Notes under the pieces: model-generated | Seen by the model: the letters and a program-made list of their open reading frames with translations, nothing else | Database searches by the model: none | Told to the model about the DNA's origin: nothing | Shown here: one piece after another, positions 1 to 4,800 of the stretch | Numbering within the stretch: position 1 is the first letter of the stretch | Layout of the letters: every line of letters starts with the position of its first letter | Position numbers and translations under genes: made by a program | Assembly: GCA_017544185.1 (NCBI GenBank) | Contig: JAFYEQ010000093.1 | Coordinates: 1-6,062 of the forward strand | Origin: Oscillospiraceae bacterium | Lineage (GTDB): Bacteria; Bacillota; Clostridia; Oscillospirales; Ruminococcaceae | DNA length: 6,062 nt | Direction of reading: 5' to 3'

Positions 1-394
1 AGAGCATATCACACTTGCTGTGTACTGTGAGGTAGGGTATCCCCTGCTCCTCGAACAGAGCCATGAGCCGTTTCTCATGTTCGCCTATGCCGCCGTCGGT
101 CACAAGGACCGCCACGTCCACGCGTCTCAGCACGTCCATAGTGCGGCTCACACGCTCCCTGCCAAGTATCCCGTCATCATCGGAGCCGGGGGTGTCGATG
201 AGCGTCACCGCTCCCGCAGGCAGCAGCTCCATGGCCTTGGTCACGGGGTCGGTGGTAGTGCCGGGAGCATCCGATACGATGGATATGTCCTGTGAGGCGA
301 AAGCGTTGATCAGGGAGGACTTCCCCACGTTGCGCCTGCCGAAGAAGCCTATGGTGATACGCTCACCACGGGGAGCCCCGTTCATGTCATTCAT
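1..394 (-). CDS. hydF: [FeFe]-hydrogenase H-cluster maturation GTPase HydF, N-terminal part
   Basis: HydF is the GTPase and scaffold that receives the di-iron precursor from HydE/HydG and loads it into apo [FeFe]-hydrogenase in the cytoplasm. The 131 codons present cover most of the GTPase domain: a P-loop GRRNVGKS at residues 19-26, the switch I segment GTTTDPV at 45-51, DTPG at 67-70, and a G4-like HSKCD at 125-129. The GTTTDPVxKAMELLP stretch is typical of HydF and separates it from Era or Der. The dimerisation and C-terminal cluster-binding domains lie beyond the left edge (family length about 400). The chosen ATG at 394-392 gives the family-like start MND, overlaps the upstream small gene by 8 bases, and has GGGAG 12 bases before it. 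A second in-frame ATG sits at 385-383. Third gene of a leftward operon. One oddity is SKCD in place of NKxD. Confidence 0.95.
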   Translation of the reverse strand, partial: MNDMNGAPRGERITIGFFGRRNVGKSSLINAFASQDISIVSDAPGTTTDPVTKAMELLPAGAVTLIDTPGSDDDGILGRERVSRTMDVLRRVDVAVLVTDGGIGEHEKRLMALFEEQGIPYLTVHSKCDML

Positions 395-581
395 CGGTCG
401 TCAGTACTCCCGCGATCTTGTCGGCGCTAATGCCTATGGCCATGCCGAGGGCGAATACTCCGGCGATCGGCAGCATCTTCAGCACCAGCTTGTCCGTGCC
501 CTTAGATCTCCTGTAATGTCTGACGACTCTGACTGCGCCGCGGCGCAGCTTTTTCTTTGCATATCTACTTACATCACGCAT
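387..581 (-). CDS. Small basic single-pass membrane protein, function unknown
   Basis: I do not recognise this 64-residue protein. Residues 1-31 are very basic, with Lys/Arg clusters KKKLRR at 9-14 and RHYRR at 21-25. A hydrophobic stretch at about 32-52 (LVLKMLPIAGVFALGMAIGI) could be one membrane helix, followed by a short tail ending TTDE. The charge pattern predicts the basic N-terminus stays in the cytoplasm. The ATG at 581-579 has AAAGGCGGG about 6 bases upstream. The gene starts 26 bases after the phosphopantetheinyl transferase stop and its end overlaps the hydF start by 8 bases, so the three are probably co-transcribed and hydF may be translationally coupled to it. Reality as a gene rests on the ribosome site, the tight spacing and the sensible protein composition. 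Confidence 0.68.
   Translation of the reverse strand: MRDVSRYAKKKLRRGAVRVVRHYRRSKGTDKLVLKMLPIAGVFALGMAIGISADKIAGVLTTDE
533..555 (+). terminator. Perfect palindrome plus T-run, terminator-like, antisense inside the small gene
   Basis: Bases 533-548 form a perfect 16-base palindrome (CTGCGCCGCGGCGCAG), able to fold as a 6-base-pair stem with a CGCG loop, followed on the plus strand by CTTTTTC. That is the shape of a rho-independent terminator for plus-strand RNA. No plus-strand gene is seen to its left. On the minus strand the same bases encode the KKKLRRGA stretch of the small protein, so the T-run may simply be lysine codons. Possible role: stopping antisense transcription. Confidence 0.25.
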
Positions 582-607
582 AGCTATCCCGCCTTTCCTA
601 TGTGCGG

Positions 608-1261
608 TCAGTCCGACCGCAGGGTCGTTATGATATCATCCGTGGTCTCATGTATCACCGACAGCGCTCCGCCGTCTCTGAGCCCTTCACAGCACACGCT
701 GACCGAGCAGCCGCCGACACGCACGGTGCGTAGTGCGGGCCGTATATCCCCGTACACGTCGAAGGAGCCGAAAGAACGTGACAGCCCCTCGCCCGTCATC
801 TTGACATAGGCTTCCTTTGCCGTCCACACGTCAAAGAAGGCCGCCGACGGATCGTCGGAGGCGGCTATATACCGCCGCTCGTTCTCCGTGAAGGAGCGCT
901 GTGCGACCCGTTCCCTTGCGTCTGCGATGAGCTCTGCGTCGACGCCTATGGGTACATCCGCCGCCGCAAATGCGATGATGCTCCCTGTATGAGACACGCT
1001 GAAATGTATGTCCGAGCCGATCATATACGGCTTGCCATGGTCTCCCGCGGCAAAGCGTATATCCGTACCGGGGATACCCGTGAGCCGCGACAGATGACAG
1101 CGCATCACCAGCTCCGAGAACAGGCACATTACCTTGCCGTTCTGCGGTATCATGCGCTCTATGCGCTCACGCCTATCATCCGACACCAGGTCTATGAGGT
1201 CCGCATAACGCTGTATCCCGCCCGATGTATCCACGTCTGTCAAATATACCTTGATATCCAT
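608..1261 (-). CDS. Sfp-type 4'-phosphopantetheinyl transferase
   Basis: This enzyme transfers the 4'-phosphopantetheine arm of coenzyme A onto a conserved serine of acyl, peptidyl or other carrier proteins. The 217-residue length fits the two-lobed Sfp/Gsp group rather than the roughly 120-residue AcpS group. The family motifs occur in order: GKPY at 76-79, FSVSHTG at 87-93, IGVDAE at 105-110 (D108 and E110 expected to bind magnesium), FTENERRYI at 124-132, and WTAKEAYVKMTGEGL at 146-160 (E150 the third metal ligand, K154 conserved). The ATG at 1261-1259 is preceded by AGGAAAGGGG with 9 bases between. First gene of the leftward operon, driven by the promoter at 1284-1312. Which carrier protein it serves cannot be told: no PKS, NRPS or acyl carrier gene lies in the window. 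It could be the cell's general fatty-acid PPTase. Confidence 0.95.
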   Translation of the reverse strand: MDIKVYLTDVDTSGGIQRYADLIDLVSDDRRERIERMIPQNGKVMCLFSELVMRCHLSRLTGIPGTDIRFAAGDHGKPYMIGSDIHFSVSHTGSIIAFAAADVPIGVDAELIADARERVAQRSFTENERRYIAASDDPSAAFFDVWTAKEAYVKMTGEGLSRSFGSFDVYGDIRPALRTVRVGGCSVSVCCEGLRDGGALSVIHETTDDIITTLRSD

Positions 1262-1270
1262 CGTCTTCTG

Positions 1271-1280
1271 CCCCTTTCCT
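1271..1280 (-). promoter_or_regulatory. Ribosome binding site of the phosphopantetheinyl transferase gene
   Basis: On the minus strand this reads AGGAAAGGGG, ending 9 bases before the ATG at 1261. The -10 box lies at 1284-1289, so the expected transcription start near 1277 falls inside or at the edge of this site. The leader would then be only about 16-18 bases, leaving little room for leader-based regulation. Confidence 0.6.
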
Positions 1281-1283
1281 CAT

Positions 1284-1312
1284 AGTATACCACAAAACGA
1301 TCTTTTTGTAAA
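1284..1312 (-). promoter_or_regulatory. Sigma-A type promoter of the leftward PPTase-hydF operon
   Basis: Read on the minus strand, a -35 box TTTACA (1312-1307) and a -10 box TATACT (1289-1284) are separated by exactly 17 bases. TGG directly precedes the -10 box, giving the TGn extended -10 motif. Each box differs from consensus at one position (TTGACA, TATAAT). It sits just upstream of the PPTase ribosome site. Confidence 0.82.
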
Positions 1313-1315
1313 GTC

Positions 1316-1344
1316 TTGACGATCGGGCCACAAAGTGGTATAAT
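1316..1344 (+). promoter_or_regulatory. Sigma-A type promoter of the rightward receptor-maf-lipoprotein-ppk1 operon
   Basis: The -35 box TTGACG (1316-1321) and a perfect -10 box TATAAT (1339-1344) are separated by 17 bases, with TGG before the -10 box (extended -10). Transcription should start near 1351, giving a leader of about 60 bases before the TTG start codon at 1412. The spacer holds a small inverted repeat, CCAC-AAA-GTGG (1328-1338), touching the -10 box. The -35 box lies 3 bases from that of the divergent leftward promoter. Confidence 0.87.
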
Positions 1345-1396
1345 GATAATGGTGTGCTGTAAACGCTCACCGATGACGGATGATAACGCCTGCAGC

Positions 1397-1403
1397 AAGG
1401 AGG
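1397..1403 (+). promoter_or_regulatory. Strong Shine-Dalgarno site that fixes the receptor start at TTG 1412
   Basis: AAGGAGG is a full match to the anti-Shine-Dalgarno sequence and ends 8 bases before an in-frame TTG at 1412-1414. The only in-frame ATG between the promoter and this point (1373) has no purine-rich site before it. This makes TTG the most likely initiation codon. Confidence 0.85.
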
Positions 1404-1411
1404 ATAGGACC

Positions 1412-2800
1412 TTGTCGGATATAAGAGATGATATAAACAAGAATGTGAGCATAGTCGAGGAGCAGATCACCGAAAAAATGCTCAATATACATATGGCAGC
1501 CATATGCTTCTTATGCGTCGCCTTCGGCGTCATCAACATATTTTCCGGCTGGATCCTTGCCGGGATACTCATCATAGCATCGGGTATCATAGGTCCCACT
1601 GCGGTATGCCTTGTGAGGGGCAAGATATCCATGGTCACGAGAGGGCGCCTGCTCTCGGTGATCGAGCTCATCATAATGATCGTCATGTCGCTGATGAAGC
1701 ATGAGATACACACCATGTTCCCGTTGATGCTGGCATCGATGGTGGTATCGTCAATATACTATGACATCCCCATCATCGTGTTCCACTGGATCGCGATGGA
1801 TGTTTTCCCGCTGATAGGTCTGTTCAGCCTTGAGACGTTCTATCAGGGCGCGAGCTATACGGAGATATTCAAAGGGCTCATCGGCATGAACATCGGCGCA
1901 GCGCTGACGCTCTACCTTGTAAAGACCTCAGTACGCTTCATATCAAACGTGAAGCAGTCTCAGAAGACCTCGCAGGATCTCCTGACGCAGGTCAACGCCG
2001 AGATGGAGCGCACAGGCGTCCTCATGGACAAGCAGAACGAAGCGGTCAGCAAGATCGAGAGCATATCCGGCTCCCTCGACAGCACTGCCGCTGTCATGGA
2101 GCAGATCTCCAATACCCTCTCTGCTGGTGCGCAGGAGCAGGAGAGCACGATCAGCGAGATCTCCGCAGACATCGCGGGCATCGTCCACGAGGTGCGTCAG
2201 GGCCTTGAGGAAGCAGAGCTGGCCTCCCGCACGTCCATACAGTCCACCGAAAAGCTGCATGAGAACAACGACGAGGTAACGCATATGGTGGATGCCATGG
2301 AGCGCATCACCGATGCATCCCACCAGATAGAGACCATAATCAGGGCCATAGAGGACATCGCCTTCCAGACCAATATACTCGCCCTCAACGCAGCCGTGGA
2401 GGCTGCCCGTGCAGGCACCGCAGGCAAGGGCTTCGCGGTGGTAGCAGACGAGGTGCGCAGTCTTGCCACCAAGTCCGCCGAAGCAGCCAACACCACATCC
2501 AGCCTTATCGAGATGTCCATCGCTGCTGTGGATCAAGGCACCAAGATCGCCAAGAGCGTTGCAGACCGCATGACCGATGCCATAGGCGCATCCGAGCAGT
2601 CCAGTTGCCACGCCAAGCATATCGCGGAGCTGACCGAGAGCCAGCTGCGCTCCATAAACGAAGTACGCAACAAGATAGAGAGCATCTCCTCCGTAGTGTC
2701 CCAGACCTCACAGACCTCCGAGGAGAGCGCAGAGATAGCCCGCAGCGTATCCGAAGAGGTACGCAGTCTGGGCCAGATAGTCAGGGACTACAAGAGATGA
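1412..2800 (+). CDS. Methyl-accepting chemotaxis-type receptor with a multi-helix membrane sensor and no HAMP
   Basis: A 462-residue receptor expected to signal to CheA/CheW from the membrane. After a short acidic N-terminus, about six hydrophobic segments follow at roughly 25-45, 47-68, 79-95, 100-116, 118-138 and 152-171, with only short loops. A long coiled coil runs from about 180 to the end. Its hairpin tip is unmistakable: [19 protein letters not shown] starts at residue 313 and continues through [16 protein letters not shown] see no extracellular ligand domain, no HAMP between the last helix and the coiled coil, and no C-terminal CheR-tethering pentapeptide (it ends VRDYKR). The start is TTG at 1412, chosen from the AAGGAGG site at 1397-1403. 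First gene of the rightward operon; its TGA overlaps the maf ATG. The ligand is unknown; a sensor built into the membrane is plausible. In a non-motile host it might serve pili or another output. Confidence 0.95.
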   Translation: MSDIRDDINKNVSIVEEQITEKMLNIHMAAICFLCVAFGVINIFSGWILAGILIIASGIIGPTAVCLVRGKISMVTRGRLLSVIELIIMIVMSLMKHEIHTMFPLMLASMVVSSIYYDIPIIVFHWIAMDVFPLIGLFSLETFYQGASYTEIFKGLIGMNIGAALTLYLVKTSVRFISNVKQSQKTSQDLLTQVNAEMERTGVLMDKQNEAVSKIESISGSLDSTAAVMEQISNTLSAGAQEQESTISEISADIAGIVHEVRQGLEEAELASRTSIQSTEKLHENNDEVTHMVDAMERITDASHQIETIIRAIEDIAFQTNILALNAAVEAARAGTAGKGFAVVADEVRSLATKSAEAANTTSSLIEMSIAAVDQGTKIAKSVADRMTDAIGASEQSSCHAKHIAELTESQLRSINEVRNKIESISSVVSQTSQTSEESAEIARSVSEEVRSLGQIVRDYKR

Positions 2801-3366
2801 TAAAAGATACCATAGTACTTGCAAGTGCATCCCCCAGACGGCAGGAGCTGATGCACATGATCACCGATGATATCATCATCGCGCCGTCAAATGCAGATGA
2901 GACGCTGGACAGCAGCGTCCGCGCCGAGGATGCGGCTCAGGTGCTGGCAGAGCGCAAGGCCGCTTCGGTAGCGGCTCTGTACCCCGGTCATACTGTGATC
3001 GGCTGTGACACGGTGGTCACCATAGACGGTGAGATCCTGGGCAAGCCGAAGGACGCGGAGGATGCAAGACGTATGCTGCGCATGCTCTCGGGCAGGACCC
3101 ACAGCGTCATCACGGGGACTTGCATCATAGCCGATCATACACGCTCCTTCAGCGTGGAGACCAGAGTCACCTTCTATCCGCTCACCGATGCGGATATCGA
3201 CGCATACATCGCCACGGGCGACCCCATGGACAAGGCAGGCGCCTATGGTATACAGACCGAGGGCGCTCTTCTTGCGGAGAAGATCGACGGCGACTTCTTC
3301 AACGTGGTAGGGCTCCCCGTATCAAGGCTCTACAGGGAGCTGCGGGAAATGGGGGCAGTATCGTGA
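2797..3366 (+). CDS. maf: Maf/YhdE-family nucleoside triphosphate pyrophosphatase
   Basis: Maf proteins hydrolyse the alpha-beta bond of nucleotides, including dTTP, UTP and modified bases, and are linked to house-cleaning and, in Bacillus, to septum formation. The 189-residue length is normal for the family. Motifs in order: [11 protein letters not shown] at 9-19, CDTVV at 70-74 (the Asp is the expected catalytic base), [10 protein letters not shown] at 81-90, [10 protein letters not shown] at 98-107, [13 protein letters not shown] at 141-153, and [12 protein letters not shown] at 167-178. SPRR and DKAGAYGIQ match the YhdE (dTTP/UTP) branch better than the YceF (m7GTP) branch. The ATG at 2797 overlaps the receptor stop as ATGA and has AGGGA 9 bases upstream, which suggests coupled translation. 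Its own stop overlaps the next gene's GTG start. Confidence 0.97.
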   Translation: MIKDTIVLASASPRRQELMHMITDDIIIAPSNADETLDSSVRAEDAAQVLAERKAASVAALYPGHTVIGCDTVVTIDGEILGKPKDAEDARRMLRMLSGRTHSVITGTCIIADHTRSFSVETRVTFYPLTDADIDAYIATGDPMDKAGAYGIQTEGALLAEKIDGDFFNVVGLPVSRLYRELREMGAVS

Positions 3367-4781
3367 AGCGTCTATACACCGCTATTGCGGCGCTGATGCT
3401 CACCGCCTGCGTCTCCGACGCTCCTCCCGATCATGTATCGGTCACCGAGACGGTACCGACCGACAGCACCGTCACAGAGGCTCCCGTGACAGAGACCGAC
3501 GCGTCGGAGACTGCATCGGAGACGGCCTCCGCGACAGAGCCTGTCACCGAAACGGAGACGACATCGGAGGAAGCTCCCGCATTGGAGCAGGCACCGTCCG
3601 AGGGCTCTGTAGATGACACATGGAGGCAGCTCTACAAGGATGTACTGTACAGCGACGATATGAACAAATACGGTGCCTTCTCACTCTTTGACATCGACGG
3701 GGACGATGTCCCCGAGCTGATATGCTCCTACAGCAACGCACATTCGGGCGAATGTGCCATATTCACCGTAAAGGACGGGGAGCTGGGGAACATCACCATG
3801 GCCGACGATGATGAGACCATGCAGGGCGAGAACTATGACGACATCATATTCTTCGCGTCCTTCGGCACCTTCTGCTACTACCCCGGCAAGCACAGGATCT
3901 ATACCTACTACGCGCAGAGCGGCTACTCGGGCAACTCGCTCTTCGAGCTGCACGGCACTAAGCTGGAGCCCGTGATCTTCGTGGAGTCGGACGAGAACTC
4001 ATACACCTACGACCCCGAGACCGACACATACACCGAGGACGGCGATATCAAGCTGTATGTGGACGGCGAGAGGGTGGACGAGGCTGCCTACCGCAAGGCC
4101 GTGGAGGAATTCAAGGCGCCGTATCTCTCCTTGGGCCGCACCTGGAGCATCAGAGACGATGTAATAAGTGCGGTGTTCGATGATATCGGCCGTGACGATG
4201 CCTATCGCGTGATGATCAGGGCTGAGGCGGACAGCCTTTCCGAATGGTCGCCCAACATAGAAACGAATGCGGGCTTTATGCTCTGCGATATCGACGGCGA
4301 CGGCGATGATGAGCTGATACTGGGCGACAGATGGGGCTACAGCGTATACACCTACGACGGCGGGCTCAGATACATCGGCAGCCTCAACAGCACCGAGTAC
4401 GTCACCTTCGGGTACGGCGAAAGAGCCATATGGCATCGCGACGAAGAGGCCTCTGCACAGATAGATACCACCAATATGAGCAATGGCAACGAGGAGCTGA
4501 AGATATACGTCAGCCCCGACCATACCATCGTCCGCGCGGACAGGCAGTACAACGGATGTGTTTACGAGTACAAAGACGGCTTCCTCGGATGCGTATCCCA
4601 CTATGATATATACCCCCTCACCGACGGTACGTATCTATATACCATAGAAGACGCCCTCGTCACCGAAGACGAGTATAACGAATATATCTACGACCTGAAC
4701 ACCAAGGCCCCGGATGCGGCCGAGTTCAAGCCGATAGAGCCGACAGCGCCGATCTCCGACGAAGATGCGGAGACCGCATGA
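3363..4781 (+). CDS. Thr/Glu-rich lipoprotein with two DIDGD loops, function unknown
   Basis: A 472-residue secreted lipoprotein. It opens with a short signal peptide ([16 protein letters not shown]) whose LTAC lipobox puts the lipidated cysteine at residue 16. Residues about 27-72 form a low-complexity Thr/Ser/Glu linker built on TET, TEA and SET units, probably a wall-spanning spacer. The folded part carries two similar segments: GAFSLFDIDGDDVPELIC (D110, D112, D114, E118) and GFMLCDIDGDGDDELIL (D309, D311, D313, E317). Both look like calcium-binding DxDGDxxxE loops as in FG-GAP or dockerin-like repeats, and suggest an internal duplication. The start is GTG at 3363, which overlaps the maf stop (GTGA) and places the signal peptide at the very N-terminus; GGGGG lies 7 bases upstream. 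No enzymatic motif is recognised. It may be a calcium-stabilised surface or sensory-accessory protein. The lipoprotein call is strong; function is open. Confidence 0.9.
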   Translation: MKRLYTAIAALMLTACVSDAPPDHVSVTETVPTDSTVTEAPVTETDASETASETASATEPVTETETTSEEAPALEQAPSEGSVDDTWRQLYKDVLYSDDMNKYGAFSLFDIDGDDVPELICSYSNAHSGECAIFTVKDGELGNITMADDDETMQGENYDDIIFFASFGTFCYYPGKHRIYTYYAQSGYSGNSLFELHGTKLEPVIFVESDENSYTYDPETDTYTEDGDIKLYVDGERVDEAAYRKAVEEFKAPYLSLGRTWSIRDDVISAVFDDIGRDDAYRVMIRAEADSLSEWSPNIETNAGFMLCDIDGDGDDELILGDRWGYSVYTYDGGLRYIGSLNSTEYVTFGYGERAIWHRDEEASAQIDTTNMSNGNEELKIYVSPDHTIVRADRQYNGCVYEYKDGFLGCVSHYDIYPLTDGTYLYTIEDALVTEDEYNEYIYDLNTKAPDAAEFKPIEPTAPISDEDAETA

Positions 4782-4800
4782 TGCAAGAGAGCTGATCATA

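Noticed and set aside
63..809. Long plus-strand open frame opposite hydF, the small gene and the PPTase
   Set aside because: It crosses three well-supported minus-strand genes, has a Ser/Arg/Pro-rich shadow composition, no recognisable motif and no ribosome site.
1292..1309. Inverted repeat ACAAAA-6-TTTTGT inside the leftward promoter spacer
   Set aside because: It is short and A/T-rich in an A/T-rich spacer; it could be an operator half-site pair but is not distinguishable from chance.
1316..1411. Upstream extension of the receptor to a TTG at 1316 or an ATG at 1373
   Set aside because: 1316 is the first base of the -35 box, so it cannot be in the mRNA. ATG 1373 lacks a ribosome site, whereas TTG 1412 has a perfect one.
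1380..1424. 14-codon upstream open frame overlapping the receptor start
   Set aside because: No Shine-Dalgarno before its ATG, and its codons simply read through the real AAGGAGG site; a leader peptide cannot be supported.
1943..2620. Minus-strand open frame opposite the receptor signalling domain
   Set aside because: It lies antisense to the most conserved part of the receptor; its Gly/Leu/His-rich product is the mirror of Ala- and Glu-rich coiled-coil codons.
2605..2796. Extension of maf upstream into the receptor gene
   Set aside because: The family begins at the [10 protein letters not shown] strand; the ATG at 2797 gives a normal length and a typical 4-base operon overlap.
3120..3362. 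Extension of the lipoprotein upstream into maf
   Set aside because: It would bury the signal peptide and lipobox about 80 residues inside an Arg/His-rich out-of-frame reading of maf.
3999..4601. Minus-strand open frame opposite the lipoprotein
   Set aside because: It is a shadow of a gene with a clear signal peptide and duplicated DIDGD loops; no ribosome site or family motif.
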